64,000 nucleotides of DNA from Symsagittifera roscoffensis. Its lineage: Eukaryota; Xenacoelomorpha; Acoela; Convolutidae. The stretch spans positions 26,036,007 through 26,100,006 of the forward strand of contig NC_087070.1 of assembly GCF_963678635.1 (NCBI RefSeq), read 5' to 3'. Positions 42,401-52,426 of the stretch are shown in pieces. Under the pieces are notes generated by a model. The model made no database searches. It had not been told where the DNA came from and saw only the letters and a list, made by a program, of their open reading frames with translations. The translations under genes were made by a program, and so were the position numbers. The stretch's first letter is position 1. Each line of letters starts with the position of its first letter.

Positions 42401-42706
42401 GAATAGGTGTCAATGCTCGAGTGGGTTTTCCCCATCGACAGGGGCTCCCCATATTTCGTTAGTCGATGAAATGACACCAGTTCACCATGGGTCAGGAGCA
42501 CCAGTGCCAGATACCCGTCAATCCGGAGTGTTTCCACACCCCGACTGAACATGTACGCTGGACCCATATTGAATAAGTACCTCGGGTAAACCAGGTACAG
42601 TGCCAACAACAGGCTGATGGGCATGCTCAGGATTTCTTGTACAAAGGCTCCAAAGATGGTCTCCTTTGCACCAAACACTCAAGCCATGGACTCCTTTCCC
42701 CAACAA
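39412..42706 (-). pseudogene. ORF4 of B2, broken
   Basis: Pieces 42678-41815, 41811-40996, 40972-40607, 40646-39903, 39902-39690 and 39750-39412 align in order with A1 ORF4. Shared landmarks are LRIDGYLALVLLTHGEL, GGMPLLTDLCLAMRSDP, YGPAVTYAFSD and LNWCQQEVLRAQMS in the N-terminal domain; TIPEFPTVRRMTLG; an acidic low-complexity centre; YFEEAMRT; RKLDEIRRFYNKK and YQYVSGVMG. An in-frame stop near 42680 precedes the first ATG-like start. The protein is not recognised outside these elements. Confidence 0.7.
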
Positions 42707-42771
42707 GGACTCAAGAACTCAAGAATCTCGTGATCCCTCCTCGTCTTCAGCTCGCCCTTTGCGTGCTCCCT

Positions 42772-44316
42772 CTAGAATCCTCCAATTGTGACCTCGTTGG
42801 CAGCTGTGACGAACCTGGTCACCGTCATTTCCCTTTTCTCGGCCACTTCCAGCTGCTCCTCAAGAAAACTCCATATTTGCTTCACAAGAGGTGGGGCATT
42901 CTCCTTCGTCTTCTCCGTAGCGTTTTCCAACCTTGGTGTCAGGAATGGCCACCTGCCTCTTTCTTGTGTCAGCCGATACAACATCGACTCCAGTTGCTTC
43001 TCTGTTGCAGCTACGTTCTTTCTTTCATTGCTCGGTCCTCTAGACTTACCGGTGGAGCTTGTGATAGTCAAGTCCATGCTTCGAAACCACAGGCTTGCCC
43101 TCAGGTGAGTTATTATTGGATGATCGTCCCCTATAACCGATTGGGAGCTGCCATCAGGATCCGCCATTCGTTCCCCTCGGCTATTAAGATCGAGACCGCA
43201 TACACAAATTGCAGAGCGGGAGGCATGCTCGCGTACCCGGGGGACGTCATGAACACCACTCTTGTCTTGGAACCAAACCGCGAGGTAAACGTTCTCCTGT
43301 ACCTCATTCATCACTGCAAATAACGTCTGGATAGCTTCCCAGATTCTCTTCGGCGCCGGTTCATCGCCCTTGAGCTCTTCAAGAAACCCAGTCGCATGCA
43401 GGTGATCATTCATTCCCGCAAACAGTAGTAGCTCGGGCTCGCAAGGCATCTCCGATTTTATTGCTACCACCACGGTTAACATTTGATTCAGCTCGGCTCC
43501 TGGCAGTGAGTATACCAAAGTCTCCGGCCAGAACAACTTGGGAGAGGTTCCCTCGAAGTCCGATCCCGCTACAATGATCACCCTCGCAGCAGGATCTGTT
43601 CTGTCGTAAAATGCCAAGGTCTTGGCCAATTGGGTGTTCCTGCAGGGTTTCCCGTATCTTGGATCGTCCGCCAACCTCGTGCCTTCATAAGCGGCATCCG
43701 GCAGTTCCATTTCCCTTGGGTCCAACAGTTTGTCCACCACCCTCAACTGTTCTGGAGTTGCCAACCTGATTCTGGCAATGCTCGTTCGATGTTTGGGGGG
43801 CTCCACTATGAGTCCCGGACTCCCCAGCATTTTGAGAGGCCTGTAATTGATAGGTCCCATGGCCGATTTTGTGGGAATCCCAGTCAGATCCGCCGTCTCT
43901 ATTATTTTCGCTCTTGAGAAATGCGTCTCGTGAGCCTTCAACCAGTCCACGCACTGGTGTCTACTCAAGTCTTCATGTGACACTCGCTCGAGACCCAAAG
44001 CTTCCGCCAACTCTTGTCTGCATTCCAGGTCTTCCAAGTCCAGCTCCTTTACCTTCTCCAGATATCTCGACCGACTGGTCTCCGCCGGTCTCTCCACCCT
44101 CTTGCTCTCCACCACTACCACCGTGGATACTACCGAACTCTGAGGTGTTGATGACGTTGCCTCCTCGGCCTCCATTGGTGCGGCACCTGGTAATCTGGTC
44201 CGGAAGCTCCTCGAGCTGTCTATAGAATCGGCCGTCGCTCCCAGGCGACTGGATAAAGTTCTTGAGTTAAAGTTCTTCCCTAGGCCTGTCAAAGTGGATC
44301 CCGTCTGAGGATGCAT
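42772..44316 (-). pseudogene. ORF2 C-terminal module of B2
   Basis: A 514-codon open frame. Its first 16 residues overlap the SGNH end in another frame, which marks a frameshift. Conserved with A1 are SAMGPINYRPL, ARVIIVAGSDF, LFWPETLV, LLFAGMNDHLHATGFL and LWFRSMDLTI, ending in TIGGF and a stop as in A1. The first 130 residues are Ser/Arg-rich. The G-x-N-D inside FAGMNDHL suggests a degenerate SGNH-like fold, but no catalytic Ser-His pair is evident. Better preserved than the A1 copy. Confidence 0.65.
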
Positions 44317-44922
44317 CGTCGGGGAAAACAGATCGCTCCATCTGCTCGGCTACGTCCAGTAATCCAACGTGAAGGACACTCCTTTGATGTATTTGCCTGA
44401 TTATTTCGTTTTCTTCGTGTTCATTTCCATCGCGTGTTGGTCCGCCTTCATGTTGTAGGGAATGGTACACACCGTGAGAATGGCAGGATCCATTTGAATC
44501 CGCAATTCCTCAAGGATGCAGCTCATCTTTTCATGTAGCTTCATCACCTTCCTGGACTCCCCCCTAGACACGTCATTCGTCCCGATCATTAGAATCACAG
44601 TATATACTCTCGCCATCCCTAGCATCTCAAGTGATGCCAATATCTGTGGCATCGCAGCTCCAGCGAAACTCAAGATCCCCGTTTGCCAATGTGATTGAAT
44701 CCGGGTCAGCACCCGCAGCAGGCTGTCCCCTACGATTAAGTGGACCGCCCCCTCTGGTAAACGTGGCTGCGTGAGGTATTCCACCCAAGCCCCGTCATGG
44801 AAGCAATCCCTCCTGACTCTTTGTGCCGTGCTCCAATCCATGCGATTGTGCCTGTGGTACCTGCCCCCGTGTTCTTCTTGTAGCTTGAGATTACCACACT
44901 CCTGATCGGTTGCTCCCTCCAC
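44267..44922 (-). pseudogene. ORF2 SGNH/GDSL hydrolase domain of B2
   Basis: Two overlapping frames. The first (44922-44401) has IVGDSLLRVL (GDS near 44721-44732), FAGAAMPQILASL, VILMIGTNDVSRG with a perfect G-x-N-D, and ILTVCTIPYN. The second (44470-44267) has SDGIHFDRP with the Asp-His pair. All four SGNH blocks survive, split by one frameshift near 44420. Another shift near 44810 separates the domain from the upstream coiled coil. It supports the reading of the A1 copy. Confidence 0.8.
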
Positions 44923-46001
44923 GTCGGGGGTAGCTCCACTCTTGCTGGACTCTCACGATTCCTTAGTTGTAGCCTCTCGTTCAATTCTTTCAGACGTGAC
45001 GAGCTGCCGCTCACCTGACTGCTGCTCGGGGTTGAACTCGGGGTATACCCAGGCAGTGCGACGTCCATCAATGGACGTATCGGTTGTGTCTCTAGGCCAC
45101 GCAGGGAGGACGTTGACTCGGTTGGTATCCATACCTCCAACCCCTCATTCATATGCTCCTGAGCCGCGCGGTCAAGGTTAAATCGTCCCTTCGATCTGGG
45201 AGCTTCGTCCACCTCCATACGCGACTCTGGTCTTGAGCCGGTAACCATTCGCTCCTTGGACCTGGCTCCCTTTTGCATATCGAGCTCGCGTTGTCGTTGC
45301 TGGATTCTCTCAAGCTCCGACTTCAGCTGTTCACAATTCGCGGCATTCTCTCGCACCCTTTGTTCTTGCTGATGCTCGGCCTTCAGCATATCAAGTTCCC
45401 TCCGCGCTTGGTCCTTTTCGACGACCGCTTGATCTCTCTCCAGATTCGCCTGATCTCTCTCAAGCTTCGCTTGATCCCGGTCGAGGTTCGCTTTGTTCCT
45501 CTCCCTCTGTGTCCTCTCAAGTTCTCTCTTCAGAGTACTGAGGTCCGGATACGCTTCTCCCGTTTGTTGCGCTCGCGTCATCGATGGTATCTTACTCGTG
45601 CTCTGGCCCGCTGATCTTGCTGATGGTCTGATCGGTAGTGGGAACTCCCCTGAGCCATACTCGGTGTTGTTGCTCAAGCCAGGGTTCCTTACCAAGTCGA
45701 ATCCCCTCACTCCTCCATCCACATTCCAGGACATCCATCTGGTTTGCTCTTGGTTGGATATTCCTCCAGTGGTGTAGCCGACCATTAGAACCGTTTCGGT
45801 TGCAGACTCCCGGCATTCGCCCTGCTCTTCCAATTGAAGAATGGCGTTCAGCATCACCGCCATTCTCTCATCCACTTGGGTGCAATCCAGATCCCTCAGG
45901 CGTCTGTATAGCTCATCAAGCGTGGGCTTCTTCAGAGCCGCGGGCACGGACTTCCAAAATCGATCTACCATTATTTCTGGATGATCTGGCTCACGTACCA
46001 A
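44736..46001 (-). CDS. ORF2 N-terminal coiled-coil module of B2
   Basis: A 421-codon open frame starting at 46001. Residues 1-100 match the A1 ORF2 start. Residues about 155-240 are a strong coiled coil with repeated LERDQAN heptads (about 45400-45500), which look internally duplicated. A disordered Ser/Arg-rich stretch follows. The last 30 residues are in the wrong frame: the intended product would shift at about 44810 and continue into the SGNH domain. The role is probably oligomerisation. Confidence 0.65.
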   Translation of the reverse strand: MVREPDHPEIMVDRFWKSVPAALKKPTLDELYRRLRDLDCTQVDERMAVMLNAILQLEEQGECRESATETVLMVGYTTGGISNQEQTRWMSWNVDGGVRGFDLVRNPGLSNNTEYGSGEFPLPIRPSARSAGQSTSKIPSMTRAQQTGEAYPDLSTLKRELERTQRERNKANLDRDQAKLERDQANLERDQAVVEKDQARRELDMLKAEHQQEQRVRENAANCEQLKSELERIQQRQRELDMQKGARSKERMVTGSRPESRMEVDEAPRSKGRFNLDRAAQEHMNEGLEVWIPTESTSSLRGLETQPIRPLMDVALPGYTPSSTPSSSQVSGSSSRLKELNERLQLRNRESPARVELPPTWREQPIRSVVISSYKKNTGAGTTGTIAWIGARHKESGGIASMTGLGWNTSRSHVYQRGRST

Positions 46002-46007
46002 CTTGAG

Positions 46008-46470
46008 AATTACCTTACCACTTGAGAATTACCTTACCACTTGAGAATTTACCGTACCACTTGAGAATTAGCGTACCACTTGAGAATTTGAGAATTAACT
46101 TCTTGAAGCGTTGTTCAACTTGTGTGTTCGTTCAAGAACTTCTTTTCTTTCAATTGAGTGCAGTTGGGTAGTCAATTTGACTTTACCAAATCAATCTGAA
46201 AATTACACTTGATTTTTAGACTTACAAGCTATGTTCCTAACCTAAAAGCCCCTGTCACTATAGTTAAAACCTTATCCTTTTCGTTCTACTAAAATAGTTC
46301 AATTGGAAGTTTTCTAAAAGCATGCATATTCATTTTATGTTTTAGCACCATCAATAATTTAAAATTTAATTGTCATGCCAATCACCTTTAAGATCTTTTT
46401 ACCTGTTCTGTACACCAACACCTAACTCGAGATCCCTTTATGCCCAACTCAAGACCCCCATGTACCTGAC
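46008..46470 (-). other. Spacer between pol and ORF2 in B2
   Basis: AT-rich, with no frame. Near 45998-46095 a short unit (ACCACTTGAGAATT) is repeated about five times in imperfect tandem, directly upstream of the ORF2 start in element sense. It matches the position of the A1 gap. Confidence 0.6.
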
Positions 46471-47126
46471 TTAGGCGATACTCAGGTAGTATTTCTTGTG
46501 CAGATGTACCATTATCTCCGTTTCCGCGAAGACCACGTGTAGGATAGCATATAGTTCCCTTGGGCTCAGTTTGCCCCTGTTCGGGTCGTAGACCGGCATT
46601 GAGATCTCTGTTAATCTTCTTTCGATCTTGAAGTCCCGCAGTTTCGCTAGTGCCAACATCACGTGTTCATGATCGATCGTGTTCCTTTCGCTGACCCTCG
46701 TCACCAAGAAGCACAGGTATTTGCCTGGACTTGTGCTACTGATGGTGGAAGCGCAGCCATTCCTCTCAGCGCCGGTCTCTGTCTAAACAGAAACTCCACA
46801 ATCTGGTACTCTCTCTTGAAGTATGCCTCCAGTCTTGATTTGAAACTCATGTCCGCCGTGATACAGATTGCGCTAGTCCTGTCTGACAGAATGAAGTCAC
46901 TATCCGTTATCGGGATGTTTTCCGAGTATTCGTTTGGTATTTCAAACTTCGTTTTGAAATTCCGTCCTATGGTAGGCTCAACCTGCTCCCCATCAAGTTC
47001 CAGTCCGCTCATTTCTCTCACTTCCCTGAGTTTCTTTATCATCAAATTTTCGGTGTGGGTAAGTCCTACCCCCACTCCCCGGACAAAAATATTTATCGAC
47101 GTCCCCGTCGATGGTGCTGGGTCCAA
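46471..47126 (-). pseudogene. Macro-like domain at the end of pol (B2)
   Basis: Two frames, 47126-46701 and 46707-46471, joined by one shift near 46720. Segments in order: FVRGVGVGLTHTENL, ITDSDFIL, AICITADMSFKSRLEAYFKR, ALRGMAALP, LVTRV, MPVYDPNRGKLSPRELYAIL and MVHLHKKYYL. In B2 the integrase tail leads directly into this domain, so it belongs to the pol polyprotein. The match to macro domains is by motif order; the glycine-rich ADP-ribose loop is not conserved. Confidence 0.55.
47066..47090 (-). promoter_or_regulatory. Internal primer-like motif in B2, end of integrase
   Basis: In element sense ATTTTTGTCCGGGGAGTGGG followed by GGTAGG, matching A1 23303-23327 base for base in the core. Confidence 0.55.
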
Positions 47127-49290
47127 ATTGTCTGGTGGAATCTCCAGCGGCCTGTCTGTTGCTGTCCAGCCGAAGAGGGATTTTCCGTTTTCATGTGCTT
47201 TCCCGCTGATACGTCAACTTGTTGTATGCATTGTCCTTCGTCGCCTCCGTTCTTGACATCGCGCATCCATTCTAATATCCTCAAGTTCGTATTCTCCCTT
47301 CTCTCTATCTCGCTCTGTTCCAAATCCGTCTCCCGTTCTGGTGTCGAGTAGTCTTCGTGTGGGTAGTGTTCATTATCATTGATAATTTGCCATTCATCAT
47401 CGGCTGCCAGTTCGCCTACACTTAGTAGCTCCTTGCTTAGGTCATCGGGCTGTATCTTATCAATCAGGAAATCGTCTCCGTACCTGTTGTACCTCATGCC
47501 TGTCCGTTTGCGATTGCCACTCCTTGTCACCGCTGGTATTGAAAAGTCTGGTTCTCTCCACTTAGGCACCTCATCTTGTTCCGGATCGTTCCAGTCTTCT
47601 TCCACAAAGGATTCCGCCTCGGAGTCCGCTTCTATCTTTTCATTGTCGTCCAAACTCAAGTTCTCGTTGCCATCATTTTTCTCTCTGGTGCCTCTTTCGT
47701 TCACTTCACACGCTGGCTCCACCAGTAGGTACTCAAGTCCCTCCATGTCCTTTGGTATACACCAGTCCTCTGGGGATGGGACATGAGGCTTCAGATTTTC
47801 ATAGTGTGCTGCTCGCCCAGTACTCAAGCGGTAGAACCGTCCTTGTTGATGTACTTCCGTTATCATGAATGGTCCTCTCCATTTCTTGAATAGTTTCTTT
47901 GTCCCTTTGGGCGGTATGACATTCTGGAAGACCCACAAGTACTGGCCCACCTCATATGGCTTTGCCTGTAATATCTTTTCATCATATTTCTTGCGCTGTC
48001 TCATTTGTGCTTGCGCAGTGTTCCTCCTGCATAGCTCGTTTAGTTCCAGCTGTCTCCTGATCGCTTCTTTCACGTAACCTTGAGGCGAAGTCCTCTTCCA
48101 TTCATATTCCGGATAAAAGAATGTCAGGGGGCATTGCTCTCTCCCTGCCCGTCAACATCATGAAAGGACTGATGCCCGTTGTTGAGTGTTGCATACTGTT
48201 GTACGCCCCTACGACTTGCGGCAGATATTTATCCCATTCTGTCATGTATCTTGAGCAGTATACCCTCAGCATGTTCACCAACGTTCTATTCTGTCTCTCT
48301 ACCAGCCCGTTGGTCTGAGGATGGTAAGTCGTTGAGTGTGCTTGAGCAATGTGTGACCTCTTCATTAATTCTTTGGTCAAATCCCCCACAAAGGCCTTGC
48401 CGTTGTCTGACTGAAAATCATTGGACAACCATACCTCGATATCCAATGAGTTATCAGGTGGTCACAAATCTCCTCTGCCGAGGCTGTTTGACACGGCACC
48501 GCTTCTGCCAACTTTGTGAAGTGGTCTATTATAACCAGTATCTGGTTATATCCCGACTCCGTCATGCAGATCTTTTGATGGTCTATCTGCACCACTTCAT
48601 TAAATTCTGAGCTTTCAACCGACTTGAGTGGGAATTTCATCTTCGTTGGGTCTTTTACTTGCAGGCATGCCAGGCATGCATTCACCCATCTCTCGCAAGC
48701 TTTCCTCAATCCTGGCCAATCAAACCTGTGAAGTATTTTTTGTTGCACCTTGTCTATCCCCTGGTGCCCTATCTGGTCGTGCGATCTGAATGACACCTCT
48801 GTCTGATACAATTGTGGTAATATGATGAGGTTGTGCTTGTGTAATATCTTTTCCTCATCTTTTCTCTTGCACGCTACCACCCCGTCAGCTGTGTGATAGA
48901 GTAAATCTTTCTTCTCTTTGTAGAACTGGCTCAAGATCTTGTAGCTGTCTTCTTTTAGTTCCCCTTTCTCCTTGGACCCCGTCCGGATCCATTTGGAGAG
49001 GTTACTTGTCATCTTGTCATTCTTTTGGGCTCTTATCAGGTCCGACAGCCTATATCTCGCCTTGACATGTTCCTTTAGTGCCATTATCTGTCCGTTCATT
49101 TCCCCAGGGTTGTGGATGTCATCATTCAGCTTCACGCATATTATCCTCTTCACGATCTTCATATCGTCTTCTGGCACCAGATTTGTTCTCACATTTGAGT
49201 TGCATGATAGTTCCCTAAATGGTTTCCTCCAAACTGCAATTCTTTCAAGTTCTTCACCTCCTCGTGCTTCTTGTACGTACAAATTGTACG
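47093..49290 (-). pseudogene. pol: B2 integrase and C-terminal tail
   Basis: Pieces 49282-48377, 48446-48102 and 48073-47093. The first has the complete HHCC zinc site (SHDQIGHQG with both His, NACLACLQ with both Cys) and QIDHQK with the first catalytic Asp. A shift near 48420 leads to FQSDNGKAF and NGLVERQN with the second Asp and the Glu. The third starts at the helix after the core and includes KKWRGPFMITEV (GPF module) and an acidic tail. All catalytic residues are present but in separate frames. Confidence 0.85.
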
Positions 49291-49411
49291 TTCATGAGGA
49301 TGGATCTGTTTGTAATTCCCTGTCTCGGTGTCTAATCTTCTCTTCCGCCAATATCATGCACAGACTATCCTGATTGTCGCTGCTCTCATCCGAGTCCTCA
49401 TCCCATAGTTC

Positions 49412-49430
49412 ATACTCCCCGGACAAATTT
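49412..49430 (-). promoter_or_regulatory. Internal primer-like motif in B2 tether, copy 1
   Basis: In element sense AAATTTGTCCGGGGAGTATG. It reproduces even the GTATG that joins the 3' primer site to the LTR. Frame reads LSGEY. Confidence 0.55.
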
Positions 49431-49462
49431 CCTTCTCCAGTATCCTCTTCCTCCGTGGACGT

Positions 49463-49480
49463 GGACCACTCCCCGGACTC
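49463..49480 (-). promoter_or_regulatory. Internal primer-like motif in B2 tether, copy 2
   Basis: In element sense GAGTCCGGGGAGTGGTCC, with the GAGTCC start of the 3' primer site. Frame reads ESGEW. Confidence 0.5.
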
Positions 49481-49687
49481 TTGACCTAGTCCCAGGTTTT
49501 CAGCTTCTTCCTTGAACGCCACTTTCTTTTTCCTAGCCCGAGTCTGTTCAAGTATGTCGTCAGGGATTTTTTCAACCATTGACAGCACGACTTCTTTCCC
49601 ATCAGGGTTAGTCACCTTCGAGGTGTTTTTATCACTAACTATCTCGCTCCTTCGCAGTATTGTGACCTCCAGTTCCTCCCTACCCTT

Positions 49688-51001
49688 TTATTGGAGCACG
49701 GGTTTATCATCTGCTAGTTTCTCGAGTAACCTCATTAAGTCATCATCTATTTGTGCATCTCCCGTTACTACCTGGTTGAGATCATAGCCTTTTGCCTTGA
49801 GCGTCTCCCTCACAATCTTTGACTTGAGTATTATCCCTATCGGCATCCCTCGGTTCTTCTTCAAGATTGTTTTCTCCGGAGGTTTTTTTGGTAATTCGGG
49901 GTGATCTTCTATTGGTTTGCCTGATTTGTCTAGCCATCTCGTGAGTGGAAGACTGTCGTACGTTTCCTTATCCCTGAAGGAGAAGCCATCCTTGATTTCA
50001 GGTCTATCTGCCTCCCTCTGTTCTTGTCTCTCGTATAACTCCGTCTTCTTACTCAAGCTGTCAGCGTTTTGATGTTTGTCTCGTGTTCTATGCTCAATTA
50101 TCATGTTGTACCCATCCAGGCGAACTATCCACCTCCCAATGTAACTTTGGTCCATTGAGTACGTCTTCAGCCAGCTTAGTGCCCTGTTGTCGACTCGCAG
50201 CTTGAATGTCTCGCTGCCTAGGTATGCTCTATATTTCTCGACAAAGGTAACCACCGCGAACATCTCTGCTTTCGGTGCCCCGTACTTCATCTCCGTGTCA
50301 CTTAAGACTTTGTTCCCGTACGCTATTGGTCTCAAGACTGTTTTCCCGTTCCATTCTTGTTCCTGATGGAAAATTTCAGAAATTGCTAGTACCGACGCGT
50401 CCGTATCCAACACGTACATCCCTTTTTCCGTTGGCATCCCCAACACCGGTGCCTCGCACAACTCTTTCTTTATTCTCTGGAATGATTCTTCTGCTGCGTT
50501 GCTCCACGTGAACTTCTTGCCTTTGTGTCTCATTAACTGTTGCATCGGGTATACGTTGTCCACCTATCCCTTGATGAATTCCCTGTAGTAGTTCGCAAAA
50601 CCCAGGAAGCCCATCAACTGATGTTCCGTTTTTGGCGATTTCGAAGTTAGAGCTGCTTGCACTGCATCTGGATCCGTGGATTTTATTGAATCCTTGAGTA
50701 TCTCGCATTTTGACGGTTTACACTTTAGCCCCGACCTCTTCATACATGCAAACACCTCGTTCAGTCGCTCGATATGGTCTTCAAGTGTGGGTGTCGCTTT
50801 TACCACGTCATCCACATAGCACATTATCAGATTGCCGTACTTCTTTGTCACTCCTATCAGTGCATGTGCCATCAACCGTTGAAAAGTGGCTGTGGCATTG
50901 CAAAGGCCAAACGGCATCCGTTTCCATTGAAACAGCCCCAACTCGCAAGCGAACCCTGTTTTGTCCCTGTCTTGCTTCCTCAGCAAAACTTTGCATCACC
51001 T
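49688..51001 (-). pseudogene. pol: B2 reverse transcriptase (motif A deleted) and RNase H
   Basis: RT palm after the deletion: MPFGLCNATATFQ and CYVDDVVKA with YVDD at 50807-50818. Near 50990 the element reads LSK, a TAA stop, GDAKF and then LRKQDR: about 14 residues that in A1 are FTTLDLGSAFWQVP are missing, so the motif A catalytic Asp is gone. A second deletion near 50680 removes about 12 residues. RNase H (50563-49900) keeps YVLDTDAS, KAEMFAVV, RVDNRALSWL and NADSLSKK, with the Asp that A1 lost. No polymerase activity is possible. Confidence 0.88.
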
Positions 51002-52418
51002 TACTTCGAGAGGCTCTCATCAATCCTAGGTATGGGATAGGCATCCTTCACCGTGACGGAGTTCAGGTATCGAAAGTCACAACAAAACCTCAATTGGTCG
51101 CCTTTCTTTTTGGCCATCACTACTCCACACGCCCACGGTGATTTGGATGGTTCTATCATATCATACTCTAGTAGCGTTTCGATCTCTTTTCTACACGCAT
51201 CCGATTTGTGTGGGATCATGCGCCTCGCCCCCTCCCTGTGCGGTACCGCATTCTCCTCAAGTTCTATTTCATGCTCAACAAAATTACAACACCCGATGTC
51301 TGCCTTATGTCTCGAAAAAACTTCCTCGTTCCGCTCTAATACGTCCTTGATGGCTTCGAGCTGTTCGTCCGTTATCTTGCCTCTCAAGAGTTCGATCTCC
51401 GGCAGGACCGGTTTATCAGTTTGCATTTCATCGAGTGTGGGCCATTCCGGAAAGTTCGAACAGCTCGATAGCCCATCGTCCGTCTCTGACTTAAGTGATT
51501 TCACAAGACCTGGTGAACCTTTTATTTTCTTCAATCGTCTCAAGATACAAATTTTGTCCCTATGATTTGGACAATCAACGACTTCATTTTGTTTTAAATT
51601 TTCAGTCATTTCATATCGAGTTTTAACGGGTAAAGCATATCCCAGCTTCCTCCCCCTCTGTATCGTGATGGGTATAGTAAGAGTATGCAACAAGACACTG
51701 ACGCAGAGACCGCTCTTGGTTAACGAGAAGGATCTTCCTAAAACAGCAGAACTTTGACTATTAGGAATCGGGACTATACATACTTGCTTATTGTCACTTA
51801 GTTCATTGTAATTTTTCATTCGCAAGCTTACGATTGCCGCTTCATTCGCCTTTAGCCTCTCCCTCCTACGCAAGAATACCGGTGCTTTATTTTTATTCGC
51901 TATTATTAAATTTACCGGTTTAATTGCGTACCTCCTATCCGGGTTTCTTATCCTGAACATTGCATTGCTTAAATCAATTGTTACGTCGAAGTTCCCGATG
52001 AAGTCCCTGCCTAAAATGAATTGGTCAGACTCATCTAGGTTTTCTACTACAAGAAAGCTCACCCACAGATTGCGTTCCCCAGATTTAGGGCTATTATTGG
52101 TGTTCTGCCTAGCACCCGCAGCGCCCCTTTGTTAGCAGCTGACAACCGTATTCTCGAGTCTATCAAGTCATCTTTGTTAAAGCCCATTCGCTCCCAAGTT
52201 TCGATTGGTATTACACTCAAGACCGCACCGGTATCGAGTAACCCACGCAAGTGAGTCTTCTTGCCACTTAAGTCCAGCACATGTGCTGATACGTCTGCCT
52301 CTATTCCAATGTGCATTGCATCTTCCTCCAGCATGGCACAGTGTCCAATCGATCTCACCTTTAATTCTTCTCTGCCCACGTAGATCTGTCCCACTAGATC
52401 TTCATCACATATTATCAT
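51001..52418 (-). pseudogene. pol: B2 protease and RT N-terminal part
   Basis: The first frame (52418-52059) holds RGLLDTGAVLSVIP with the catalytic DTG encoded at 52227-52235, and WERMGFNKDDL after it. A shift at about 52060 leads to 52062-51001, with ILGRDFIGNFDV (protease tail), KADIGCCNFVEHEIEL, KSPWACGVVMAKKKG and RFCCDFRYLNSVTVKDAYPI (RT fingers). This is the better copy of the region: the two frames together show where A1 lost its active site. Confidence 0.85.
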
Positions 52419-52426
52419 TGTTTTCG

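Larger units (their letters stand above)
49292..49687 (-). pseudogene. B2 acidic tether between RNase H and integrase
   Basis: A Glu/Asp/Ser-rich connector as in A1 (ESGEWSTSTEEEDTGEGNLS and on). It includes a short basic patch ARKKKVAF. Two TCCGGGGAGT motifs fall inside it. Confidence 0.6.
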